Assembly (NCBI GenBank): GCA_016926235.1
Contig: JAFGOZ010000082.1
Span: forward strand, 1-32,068
Length of the DNA: 32,068 bases
Direction of reading: 5' to 3'
DNA from: Bacteroidales bacterium
GTDB taxonomy: Bacteria; Bacteroidota; Bacteroidia; Bacteroidales; UBA10428
Part shown: positions 9,901 to 18,366 of the stretch, piece by piece
Layout of the letters: every line of letters begins with the position of its first letter
How positions within the stretch are numbered: position 1 is the first letter of the stretch
The notes under the pieces: generated by a model
What the model was told of the DNA's origin: nothing
Databases searched by the model: none
What the model saw: the letters and a program-made list of their open reading frames with translations, nothing else
Position numbers and translations under genes: made by a program

Positions 9901-12900
9901 CTATTAAACTACCTATTACTTCAATATTATAATACCCATTAAATGCAACAACCGTACCTTTCTTTATAGTTAGTGTTTTCCCTTCCCGAACAACTATGTT
10001 ACATGTAACAATAACAGTATCGGTTTCCCAGAGCGTATTTTCAATGATGTTACCACAAACGCTATCATTAACCGTTACCATATAGTAAGCTGAATCTGCC
10101 AGCCCTTCGTTATCTTCTACTTTTACTTTTATGGTTGCATATCCATACCATCCACTTGAAGCTACAAGGTCGTAAGTTGATCCTGAGGCATTTCCTGATA
10201 AATTTTCAATTGTAAGATGAGGTTCATCTGATTCAACAATAAGAGAGTGTGTGTTACCATCATCAGGATCAAAATACTCAGCTTTCATCTGTTTTGTTTG
10301 TGATATAAATAAATGAATATCTTGCAGGGAGTTTAATACAGGCGGCCTGTTAACAGGTTCGTCCTGATACTCATAAGCGCCGATATCAATCCTTCTTATA
10401 TTACCGTTATAAATCCTTGCATGGCCTGCGATATCGGTATCGGGTATTCTCAACCCGGTCGTATCTTCTATCCCTGAATTAATACAAATAGAGCTATCTG
10501 AAAGATTAAAAATCCCATTTGCGGTGTCTGAAAAATTCGGATAAATGTCAAGATTATTTTTATATTCACAGGTATAATAAATGCCTGTACTACATTGTAT
10601 GTTATCCTTTCCGCCTTCCAATATGCAATGACTCATTTCCGGCTGGGATGCATAGTCGTTTATGAAAACCTGAATATCCGTACCATGTGCCCTGTTACCC
10701 CAAATAATATTGTTAACCAGCTTCGGAGCTTTGTCTCCACCTAAAAATATCCCGTTTCCTGCTGACCCTGATGCATTATTACAGATTGTATTGTTAATTA
10801 CCAAACCTCCTGCTGATTCCATAAGAATTCCTGCACCTGAAGTTCTTCCATGATTCTTTGTAATACTATTATTGATTACATCAAAATAGCCAGCTGTTAA
10901 GCCTAATCCACCTCCATATTCACTGGTATTGCCTTCAACAATATTATTTAATATGGTAGCATTTTTATAAGCATATATACCTCCTCCACCATTATATGAA
11001 TAGTTATTCCGAATTTTATTACTACGGATAATATCCCCTCCTGAAGTATAAATACCACCTCCTCCGCCAATATCTCTTGAATAGTTATTTTCAATAATAT
11101 TTCCTTCAATAATTGTATTTGAATTTGAATAGCTGTAGGAATATATCCCTCCTCCTCCTGATCTCGAAGTGTTATGACAAATCATGTTATTTAAAATCCG
11201 GTTATAATAACCCTCATTGATATATAATCCACCTCCTCTGCTATTGGTTTTATTATGATGAACATAATTATTCTGAATAATTGAATATCCCGAATAATTT
11301 ATGTAAATACCTGAACCACCTTTATTATAATCATTTATAATGTTATAATGAATATTGCATTCGGACACAACTACTTTTGATTTGTATAGTAATTCCAAAG
11401 CATGATCTGTCGAATACCTTATCTCACAATATTCTAATCTTGATGTATCCTGTTCTCTATCCGGATTAAATTTAATTCCTCTCCATGCATTATATTGTAT
11501 TGTATCATTAAATGTTATAGAATCGGTCAGTGTGAATAGTATAGTATCTCCAACTGCACCTTCAGCCAGAAGGTTGCCTTTAACGTTAAGACAATAGGGG
11601 CCATGAAATACTACTTTTACACCCGGATTGATGGTTAAAGTTGCCCCGTCTTCAACTGTTATATCGCAAACAACATTTATGGTATCATCATCCCAAACCA
11701 TGTCATAATCGATATTTCCGCATGCATTTTGACTTACCAGCAGGTTATAAGTAATGCTATCATACAGACCACCATTATCTTCAACTTTAACAGAAATTGT
11801 AACATTTCCTTCAAACCCTGGTGCAGGGACCAATGTATAAACAGAGCCAGTTGTGTCGCCCGACAAGTTCTGTATAGATACATTTATATCATCGCTTTCT
11901 ATAGTAATAGTATGTATATCGGCTTCATCAGCATCAAAAAAATGAACTGTACAGGTAATCGGATTTCCAACCATAGCATTTTTATCTAGAGTTTGTTCCA
12001 ATATTGGTTGTCTGTTGGATGAAGTTTCCTGTAATTCATAGGCACCAATATCCGGTATACCTGCAAGTCCATTAAATATCCTGTTATTCCCATCCATGTC
12101 AAGATTATTCAATTTTGTCAACTGAACATTATTAATACCTATGTCAATACATGGTGAATTGGATAAAAGATGTAAGTTCCTGTTCAAAGTATCTGCAAAT
12201 AGAGGATAAACATTATAAATAAAATCTCTCTTTGCATTTGGATTAATGGTACTTATTCCTGCCTCTCCATTCTCAATAACACAATGGGAAATATCCATGT
12301 TCACAGTTGAAAATGCTAATATTTCAGGCTTATTTCTCGTATTGTTTTTCCAAAAAATACAATTTTTGATCAAAACATTTCTACTATTGCTAATACCAAA
12401 TTCGGTTGCATATAAGGATTGTCCCGAATTGTTGTAAAAAACATTGTTACATAGCGTAATGTCAGATTCATAAGTTTTCAGCGTTGCGTCCTGTGACAGG
12501 TTATCATAAAAAAGAGTATTACCAATATATAGCCCTGATGATATATTTGCCCGAATTGTTGAAGGATAGTTGTAACGGTCATTTGTAATATTATACCTGA
12601 AAATGCAATTGATAATATCAGCACTTGTTTCTTCGTTCAACAAAATAACATTTCTGTCCTTCTCGTATTCAAAAATACAATGATTAAAAACGGAAGTATC
12701 TAATGTATTTTTCAACACGAAACCACCCCAACCTTTATGCAAATTTTGCTTGAATCCACTGGTATCCGTAGCTGTAAAAAATATTTTACTATCAGGCAGC
12801 CCAATTGCTTTAATTACCCCTTCAACCTGCATCTGATAGAAATCGTTAAAAAAAATGTGTGTTCCTGGTTGTATCTCCAGCGTAACATCACGGTGTACAT

Positions 12901-14392
12901 TAATATTATTGCCAATAAAAACCGTATCGGTAAACCAGACAGTGCTTTCCGTAATGTCACTTTTCAAAGTATCACTTACAATTAACGCAAAGGTATCTAT
13001 GTCCCGGACACCAAAACTGTCGGTAACTGAAAGAATGATATTTGCTGTGCCACTCCATCCATTTTCAGGAATGAGAGTATACTTGGCATTGTAGGGATCG
13101 GCAAGTGTTGATAAAATACTTACCCTAGGATTATCCGTAGTTACTGCCAACGTGTGTTTGTCATTTTCGTCAACATCGAAGAAATCAAAAGTTAAAGATT
13201 TAGTAGATGAAACAAACATGTGCTGTATACCAGGATTTTTAATAGTGGGAGGCCTGTTGGTAATAATATCGCCCTGATACTCATAAGCGCCAATGTCAAT
13301 CTTATCAAACTGATCATCAAAGATCCTGGGGTTATTTGCCAGATCATAAGGTATTAAATTATGGATTTCAGAAGAATAATGGAAACCTGAATTTATAGCA
13401 TAGGAACTATCGGTTAGTTTGAAATTCCTATTATTTACATCTTCAAAATACGGATTCCCTTCGTAAGTATTAATGTTTTGGATTTTACTGTTATCAGATT
13501 GTATACCGGTTCTTCCGTATTGAATAATACAATTTTTAATGGATGTATATTCTGAATCGTAAACCCCAACAAGCAAATTTTTTGCTGCAGAATAATTCCA
13601 AACAATACAGTTTTGCATTTGCATAATTCCCCCATCATTAATAACAAGATTGTTGTTCCAGTAATTATTATAGGGATTAGTTTGAACAAAAGTGTTATTA
13701 TAGATTTTTACTGAATCTGAGTCTTTGTTTTTACCTCTTATAATAATATCCCCTGCATTATTGTAAAAGAGATTATTAATAATAAAAGCTTTTGATTTCG
13801 AAATATTGATACCTCCCGGACCATGAAAAACCCACTGCTTGGAATTATCAGAAATAAACGAATTCATTACCAATACAACAGCTTCATTACTGCAATATAT
13901 TGCTCCAATATAATCCCCAATATTATTTCTAATAATACATCTATTGATAATAGCATGTCTGTTATTTATATTTATAGCGCCTTCGAAACCAGTATTATAG
14001 TTATAAACATATTCAATTTTACAATCTTTAAGGATGCAAGTGTCCTTATTTTCTCCCAATATTGCAATACCATTCCAGCCAAGAGATCTGTCAACTTTAG
14101 CAGCAAGAGTATCAGATGAAGTAAATACAATCTTTTCATCACTATCTCCAACGGCTAATAGATTACCTAATATTTCCATACCACAGCCTGCTGCAAACTG
14201 AACTTCAACACCTGGGGAAATGATAAGAGAAGTATCTTCCGGAACAGTTAACGGTCTCAGGATAATGTAGGGAGAGCCTGCTTTTGTCCAGATACCTTTT
14301 ACTTCATTCTCGAAGATGATAGTCTGAGAAAAAATAGGATTTGAACCAAGGACAAATATTAATAATAAGATGAATGTGTTAGATATTTTCAT
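6929..14392 (-). CDS. Giant five-unit parallel beta-helix / cadherin-like surface protein, T9SS type A tail
   Basis: A 2487-residue exported protein, the largest in the window. After a signal peptide (MKISNTFILLLIFVLGSNPI...) it has five units, about 24-480, 481-893, 894-1449, 1450-1949 and 1950-2300. Each opens with a capping motif of the type 'VW..DTI.V..D.TVE.GATL' then 'PGT.V.F', continues as a right-handed parallel beta-helix rich in Asn ladders and GGGIY/GGGLY turns, and ends in a choice-of-anchor-Q-like segment ending 'IDIGAYEYQ'. Units 1-4 are followed by a cadherin-like domain ('SG...GS.YDLVP..GW.G.A' then 'V.VED'); unit 5 by an Ig/cadherin-like domain (about 2300-2395). The last ~80 residues are a T9SS type A sorting domain (NSFKIYPIPASDNIYIES ... 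IPAGIYYLSIQW ... KIQKIK). It is likely a surface fibre or glycan-binding adhesin; no lyase active site was identified. It is the first gene of the presumed operon and has 530 bp of non-coding DNA upstream. Confidence 0.9.
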   Translation of the reverse strand: MKISNTFILLLIFVLGSNPIFSQTIIFENEVKGIWTKAGSPYIILRPLTVPEDTSLIISPGVEVQFAAGCGMEILGNLLAVGDSDEKIVFTSSDTLAAKVDRSLGWNGIAILGENKDTCILKDCKIEYVYNYNTGFEGAININNRHAIINRCIIRNNIGDYIGAIYCSNEAVVLVMNSFISDNSKQWVFHGPGGINISKSKAFIINNLFYNNAGDIIIRGKNKDSDSVKIYNNTFVQTNPYNNYWNNNLVINDGGIMQMQNCIVWNYSAAKNLLVGVYDSEYTSIKNCIIQYGRTGIQSDNSKIQNINTYEGNPYFEDVNNRNFKLTDSSYAINSGFHYSSEIHNLIPYDLANNPRIFDDQFDKIDIGAYEYQGDIITNRPPTIKNPGIQHMFVSSTKSLTFDFFDVDENDKHTLAVTTDNPRVSILSTLADPYNAKYTLIPENGWSGTANIILSVTDSFGVRDIDTFALIVSDTLKSDITESTVWFTDTVFIGNNINVHRDVTLEIQPGTHIFFNDFYQMQVEGVIKAIGLPDSKIFFTATDTSGFKQNLHKGWGGFVLKNTLDTSVFNHCIFEYEKDRNVILLNEETSADIINCIFRYNITNDRYNYPSTIRANISSGLYIGNTLFYDNLSQDATLKTYESDITLCNNVFYNNSGQSLYATEFGISNSRNVLIKNCIFWKNNTRNKPEILAFSTVNMDISHCVIENGEAGISTINPNAKRDFIYNVYPLFADTLNRNLHLLSNSPCIDIGINNVQLTKLNNLDMDGNNRIFNGLAGIPDIGAYELQETSSNRQPILEQTLDKNAMVGNPITCTVHFFDADEADIHTITIESDDINVSIQNLSGDTTGSVYTLVPAPGFEGNVTISVKVEDNGGLYDSITYNLLVSQNACGNIDYDMVWDDDTINVVCDITVEDGATLTINPGVKVVFHGPYCLNVKGNLLAEGAVGDTILFTLTDSITFNDTIQYNAWRGIKFNPDREQDTSRLEYCEIRYSTDHALELLYKSKVVVSECNIHYNIINDYNKGGSGIYINYSGYSIIQNNYVHHNKTNSRGGGLYINEGYYNRILNNMICHNTSRSGGGGIYSYSYSNSNTIIEGNIIENNYSRDIGGGGGIYTSGGDIIRSNKIRNNYSYNGGGGIYAYKNATILNNIVEGNTSEYGGGLGLTAGYFDVINNSITKNHGRTSGAGILMESAGGLVINNTICNNASGSAGNGIFLGGDKAPKLVNNIIWGNRAHGTDIQVFINDYASQPEMSHCILEGGKDNIQCSTGIYYTCEYKNNLDIYPNFSDTANGIFNLSDSSICINSGIEDTTGLRIPDTDIAGHARIYNGNIRRIDIGAYEYQDEPVNRPPVLNSLQDIHLFISQTKQMKAEYFDPDDGNTHSLIVESDEPHLTIENLSGNASGSTYDLVASSGWYGYATIKVKVEDNEGLADSAYYMVTVNDSVCGNIIENTLWETDTVIVTCNIVVREGKTLTIKKGTVVAFNGYYNIEVIGSLIAEGTENDSILFIPCVKTNIEPDDLWGGIQFRKKYCKDTSKLSYCKIMYSRGVKIYYDNVIVSNCLFSKNYTNNGGGICVYNSSPVIENCTFINNAVSNTGGGISCIDEDDFDYIYTNPVIIKNQFISNNASHGGGIYCVGWNTKPCIIQNTFYNNHARYGGGLYLGDDIRELIIENNLVIKNTAGNDGGGIYFDVYSQTLINNTIANNHAGRNGGGLYFNKYVSSSFYNCIIYFNRAGEAGSQVYLLDRNSDPSFYYSFLQYGKDGIKGDGAGIEYNGRFISVISEDPLFADTTSNDFQLTDSSLCVNSGTLNIQGIQIPACDIIGNSRIYAGIAPNIDVGAYEFQGSARNRKPVITRTTDQYTQISQPKTLSVYFIDVDKTDVHVISISTDNANVMVENKSGNISGSTYDLVPINGWEGIAKVFVRVEDDNGNFAADTFSLTVSEFYCGSITQNTVWGADTIKIRCDVTIEEGATLTIMPGTVILFDEYARLNIYGRLLAIGTKESRIIFTSSDTSSYGTPNYKGWRGVRFNGPSGIDTSQLVYCVIKYAKGWEIDNSSEKYGGGIFINNWGRLIISDCQIYNNSAVEYGGGVYCVNSNAKIVNSVISNNYSGWAGGGLYISGNYPNLYLINNIICNNLAAIYGGGINGNDILSFNNMIVNNRANYGGGLYINNGRFYNTILWGNVAVDSHNQLSAGNSSVYLYNCVLQGGTANVGYSLSTVKAYENMIEQNPQFAMPSLGSGNEYNGLHANWVLQASSPCINMGTTVIDIYDYQQPATDIVGETRILMDSIDIGPYEYRNSPPYRINKMPDLQVYAGADFDITIVVDTIFNDDNVGDILTYSAVALNSPDWMDIILHEENIYISGTPASSDTGNYMLIAAAYDLYDGVAFDTVLLAVIEPSAVLSFQDNSFKIYPIPASDNIYIESQSDIENMIPYKLFDAEGKTILSECAYTTNRMTIDVSNIPAGIYYLSIQWFGESKIVKIQKIK

Positions 14393-14922
14393 GTCATAAA
14401 TGCTAGAATCCTGTTTAAATGAATGCCTAAAAATATTACAGTAGTATTCTCATGTATTTTTTTGAACCTGCACTGAAATACCAATATAATTCTAAAAAGC
14501 AGGACTAAAATTGAGAATATATTACATATTCAGCAAATGCAATATATTGATGGATAGAACAGAATTAATGAATGGTTGATTCATTAAAATGAATGGTAAT
14601 ATTTGTTTATTACTAAATAAAAATTAGTATAATATGAAAAAGAAATCATTTCACTTTTATATAATATTTCAATAGTGCCCGAGTAAATTATTGTAATAAT
14701 GCTATTATGCCCATTTTGTCAAATCTCTACGAGGTATTTCAGACCAGGGGGTCATTTTTTCTACAATACTTAATCGCCTATGGCGAAATTCCACGTAGTG
14801 GATAAAGTATTGTAGAATAAGACATTACAAAAGCAATATTTTCCACGTAGTGGATTAACAAATATTTGTCGGTTACTACTGATAATATTTATTCAAATTT
14901 AATTATTACTGTAATCCTCATA
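14393..14922. other. Intergenic region with nested palindromes, no gene
   Basis: There is no credible reading frame on either strand in these 530 bp. It is AT-rich except for a palindrome cluster at 14725-14854, annotated separately. A short inverted repeat AATGAA...TTCATT sits near 14570. The promoter of the giant beta-helix gene must lie here, but I could not find a clear TTTG/TAnnTTTG pair close to its start. Confidence 0.6.
14725..14854. repeat. Nested palindrome cluster (13-bp inverted repeat enclosing two hairpins, plus satellites)
   Basis: A perfect 13-bp inverted repeat (TTCTACAATACTT at 14759-14771, AAGTATTGTAGAA at 14805-14817) encloses two short hairpins: TCGCC-TAT-GGCGA at 14774-14786 and TCCAC-GTA-GTGGA at 14790-14802. 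The second hairpin recurs exactly at 14842-14854. Just to the left are CTC-TAC-GAG (14725-14733) and GACC-AGGG-GGTC (14742-14753). As single-stranded DNA or RNA the enclosed part would fold as a three-way junction. No gene is encoded. The palindromes are seen directly; the role is unknown. Confidence 0.75.
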
Positions 14923-16317
14923 TTATTTGTTCAGTTTATCGTTTGCCCACTGACATGTTTCATTTATTATTTCCCAATTGAAGCAATCTCTATTATAAAA
15001 TTGATATTCGGGATTTCCCAATTTTGAAATATAATCCTGCATTGAACCTACTTTCTGCATTTCGTGACTTGTTTCAGGCAAAGCCAAATAGCTGGCATTA
15101 CTGGGATGATAACGGTTTACTATTTCAACTATCTCTTTGTGTCCCTCAGGATTCATTACTGCTATATCCGCCTCTCCATAAATAGATAAAACATACGAAG
15201 GAGTTTTCTTCCAGGCATCTGCTACGTTAATTCTATTCAATTCGGTCCAAAAAGTATAGTGCCTATCAAAAAAATGATTTTCGCCGTCATAATTTAATGC
15301 TAACTGCATTGCTGTTATATGTGTAGGCTTCCCCTTTAAATTTTCCGGAGATTTATTATTGTAGAATATTTCAAACAGGGTCGGCCTTATAAGTTCTAAA
15401 GTGTCCTGGCTACCCGCCCAATCAGCGCCTAAAATGGGTTGTTGAATTCTGTAGATATCTAAAAGGTAGTCATGCCAGGGTTTTACTACCGTGCCAAAAA
15501 CAATAACCCCTTTAGGTTTGTATTTTTCTGCTAATAATGGAGCTATAATTCCACCCAGTGAATGCCCAAAAATAAAAATATTTGAAGTATCTATTTCTTC
15601 CTGGCATGATAAAAGCTTTAAATAACCTGTTTTAAATAATTCCAGTTCTTCATTAAATCCAATTTCTTCGCAGGGTGAAGTGTTATAATTATCCCCTATT
15701 CCTGATTTTTCGATTCTGAAAACAGCAAATCCTTTTTCAACGAACCCATCAATTAAACACCTGTATGGATTATCAGGGGGCAGGTTATCTATTGAACTAC
15801 ATGTATAACCCTGGATTAAAAAAACTACAGGAGCATTCATTTGATTGACCGGTTTTGTTAAAATTGACCTTACATACCCTTCTTTGAACTTGAATTCGTC
15901 ATAAAATACATCGGCAGTTTCACTCTGTTCATATGGCTTGGCTTGAACAATGCCCATTAGAGTTTTATGCTTACCATTTCGCAATATTGATGCACTTAAA
16001 GAATCACCGTTTCTCAAGTTTTTGGCAACGGATAATAGATCATCTGGACTACTTATCGAATGTTGGTTTAAACTTAAAATTAAGTCATGTGGTTGCAGTT
16101 TCATAAGTGCAGCAGTTGAATTTGGAACGACCATATTCACTAATGCACCATCATTGTCAGACAGTTTTAAGCAGTATCGCAGGGAGTCAGAAATTTCATT
16201 GCATAATCCAACACCAATCATTCCTTTTCTCCTAAGGTTTTGAGCGTAACTCTGAATGCAAATAAAAAACAGACAAAAAATAAGAAGATAACTCAAAATA
16301 TGTAATTTAGTTTTCAT
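14923..16317 (-). CDS. Periplasmic/secreted alpha/beta hydrolase with N-terminal PDZ domain
   Basis: A 464-residue exported protein with signal peptide MKTKLHILSYLLIFCLFFIC... cleaved around AQ at 26. Residues about 34-125 are PDZ-like (GALVNMVVPNSTAALMKLQP, then HDLILSLNQHSI, then LRNGDSLSASILRNGK). Residues about 135-464 form an alpha/beta-hydrolase: nucleophile elbow GHSLGG with Ser253, probable acid Asp384 (SIYGEADIAV) and His418 (LPETSHEM), plus an oxyanion-like 'FLIQGYTCSS'. This catalytic triad fits an esterase or peptidase-like hydrolase; the substrate is unknown. The PDZ may hold a protein partner or peptide C-terminus. There is no T9SS tail, so a periplasmic location is most likely. 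It is separated from neighbours by 241 bp upstream and 530 bp downstream and is probably monocistronic. Confidence 0.88.
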   Translation of the reverse strand: MKTKLHILSYLLIFCLFFICIQSYAQNLRRKGMIGVGLCNEISDSLRYCLKLSDNDGALVNMVVPNSTAALMKLQPHDLILSLNQHSISSPDDLLSVAKNLRNGDSLSASILRNGKHKTLMGIVQAKPYEQSETADVFYDEFKFKEGYVRSILTKPVNQMNAPVVFLIQGYTCSSIDNLPPDNPYRCLIDGFVEKGFAVFRIEKSGIGDNYNTSPCEEIGFNEELELFKTGYLKLLSCQEEIDTSNIFIFGHSLGGIIAPLLAEKYKPKGVIVFGTVVKPWHDYLLDIYRIQQPILGADWAGSQDTLELIRPTLFEIFYNNKSPENLKGKPTHITAMQLALNYDGENHFFDRHYTFWTELNRINVADAWKKTPSYVLSIYGEADIAVMNPEGHKEIVEIVNRYHPSNASYLALPETSHEMQKVGSMQDYISKLGNPEYQFYNRDCFNWEIINETCQWANDKLNK

Positions 16318-16324
16318 ATAAAAG

Positions 16325-16368
16325 GGTTTACTAAAAATTTCAATAGTTATAATATAGGTTTACTAAAA
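16325..16368. promoter_or_regulatory. Pair of 12-bp direct repeats upstream of the PDZ-hydrolase gene
   Basis: GGTTTACTAAAA occurs at 16325-16336 and again at 16357-16368, 32 bp apart start to start (about three helical turns), ending 8 bp before the start codon at 16317. The spacing and position suit a regulator-binding site, but no regulator is known. An inverted repeat TTCCTT-N7-AAGGAA follows at 16401-16419. Confidence 0.35.
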
Positions 16369-16558
16369 GGAGAATAAGAATATATAATCTTCCTGCCCAT
16401 TTCCTTGAATAAGAAGGAATAACCATATTATACTTTTTAATCCTTTGTATTATTTATTTTAATTACAAATCTAATGATGTTAATCTTATTAATTTAAGAA
16501 TAATATTCTGGATTTCAAACGATAATCATTTATTTGGATTTTGAATTATCACAATGGA

Positions 16559-18337
16559 TTACATTTTAATAAAAATGCGTCCGGAAGATCCAGATGATGT
16601 AATGACTTTAATAAAGTATATACCTGGCAAGATATTTATAGGTTGACAATAATATGAGTCATTGACATTTTTACTTTCAACTATTTTTCCATTAATATCA
16701 ATTATTACAAATGAGCGTATTGTATATTCAGACCATAAAATCAATTTATCAGATACAGGGTTTTTGATACTAACCAATTCGTTTTTACTTATATTGGCTT
16801 TATCATTACTACTAGTTAGTTTTTTCCATCTTTCCCACGCAGGTATAGTACCTGTACCAATGACATTATCACCACCAAACGGAGGCCATTTATAACTTAA
16901 GAAGAAGGCAGGTTTTGAGTTAAGATAATATGAGGCAGGAAATGAATGCTCTGCAATATCTTTCTCCCAGGTGGTATTTCCTTTTATATTGTTACCATGT
17001 ATAATCACAAGTGAAGTATCACTTTCACTATTCTCTCTTTCTGAGTAATAGATATCACCTCCGGATACCTCATTGGCTATAATATATTGTGGTCCATCAA
17101 AATCTGAATACATAATACCCCTGTTGTCCCCAAAATCTTCATGACGGTCTGTTCCAAGTACATGGTTTCTAAAGAAAATATTATCTGGCCCATCAGGCCC
17201 CCAATAATCTCCAATACCTATCCACCCCACCACATTCCCTTCAAAAAGGTTCCGGTGTACATAATGTCCATGCAATGAAATATATGGTTTATCCCACCCA
17301 TCATCAGAGAAATTCTTCTCAGCATAATTATATCCAAAAACACATCCATTTACACCAACCTGGACTATCATTGAGTGCCGGCATTTATAAAAAATATTAT
17401 CTTCTATAAGACCAGCGGTACATTGGGATGCCAAACTTACACCATAACCTTGTCCTCCATCTCCTCTGCTTTGCGCATCATGCATATAACATTCTCGTAT
17501 TTCGAAATTAAGAGACTGACTAACCGAACAATGATATTTTAAGGTATATTCACTTTCAACACCGCGAATCCAAAAATTTGCTGCTCTTGTGATGTTTATA
17601 TTACTTCCGCCTCCATCATCTGTGGAATGTAATCTTTTTATATGCAGATTCTCAATACCTACTTCTTCTATAAAATTCACTTTTGATATTCCCGGCTCCC
17701 GCTCAGCTTCCAGCGGGGGATTGGATGCATAATTATAATTTAATGCAGGTTGAAATGATACAGTATCGCCATTAATAGCGGTAATTCTTACCATCTGACC
17801 GGGCGACCAGGGTTCTACCCAACTGGTAAATGTTGTTTCAATTACATTCCCCTGCCTTATATGAGCGCCTTTCCCTACTTCAAGGCTGGAAACATTGGAT
17901 ACAACTATTTTAGTCGAACCTAAGGTGAGGCCTCCAAGTATACTTGAATAGCTTCCAGATAACGCGCCTCTTATTTGAATACATCCATCATTGTTAAAAA
18001 ATTCAAGATGGGTTGATTGATAGCCTTCACCTCTTAATACAATTCCCGATTTTAAGTTCAGTTGGCCATTGATGCGGTATATTCCGGCAGGGAAAAATAA
18101 AACACATGGTGCCTGGGTATTATCAATTAATGATTGGATTATGGAATAATTATCTGTTGTACCATCTGCAATTACTCCATTATCAGTAACTTTAATGACA
18201 TTTGATTCAATATAAGGGATTTCACCGGGATACCCTGCGTTTGACCAAAATGAAATATCAAAAGGAGTATACTGTGCAAAATTTTTCTGCATAGCACTCA
18301 ACAGCATGATTATTATATAAAGCTTTCTATATTTCAT
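16559..18337 (-). CDS. Pectate_lyase_3-type beta-helix secreted protein, T9SS-like tail
   Basis: A 592-residue exported protein with signal peptide MKYRKLYIIIMLLSAMQKNF-AQ. Residues about 45-110 carry the entry motif of pectate-lyase-superfamily (PF12708-type) proteins: 'VTDNGVIADGTTDNYSIIQS', 'FFPAGIYRI', 'GIVLRGEG'. Residues to about 500 form a right-handed parallel beta-helix. The last ~80 residues (NPVSDKLILWSEY ... ILPGIYFIKV) resemble a T9SS type A sorting domain. The family includes glycan lyases, epimerases and hydrolases; the catalytic residues cannot be assigned by eye, so activity on pectin or another uronate glycan is inference. It starts 29 bp after the stop of the 1232-residue beta-helix gene, so the two are probably one transcript and may act on the same polymer. 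Confidence 0.88.
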   Translation of the reverse strand: MKYRKLYIIIMLLSAMQKNFAQYTPFDISFWSNAGYPGEIPYIESNVIKVTDNGVIADGTTDNYSIIQSLIDNTQAPCVLFFPAGIYRINGQLNLKSGIVLRGEGYQSTHLEFFNNDGCIQIRGALSGSYSSILGGLTLGSTKIVVSNVSSLEVGKGAHIRQGNVIETTFTSWVEPWSPGQMVRITAINGDTVSFQPALNYNYASNPPLEAEREPGISKVNFIEEVGIENLHIKRLHSTDDGGGSNINITRAANFWIRGVESEYTLKYHCSVSQSLNFEIRECYMHDAQSRGDGGQGYGVSLASQCTAGLIEDNIFYKCRHSMIVQVGVNGCVFGYNYAEKNFSDDGWDKPYISLHGHYVHRNLFEGNVVGWIGIGDYWGPDGPDNIFFRNHVLGTDRHEDFGDNRGIMYSDFDGPQYIIANEVSGGDIYYSERENSESDTSLVIIHGNNIKGNTTWEKDIAEHSFPASYYLNSKPAFFLSYKWPPFGGDNVIGTGTIPAWERWKKLTSSNDKANISKNELVSIKNPVSDKLILWSEYTIRSFVIIDINGKIVESKNVNDSYYCQPINILPGIYFIKVITSSGSSGRIFIKM

Positions 18338-18366
18338 AAGAAGTGATAAATTAATCTTAATAGTAT

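Noticed and set aside
12246..14119. Plus-strand open frames inside the giant beta-helix gene
   Set aside because: They are antisense shadows of a long, clearly domain-structured gene.
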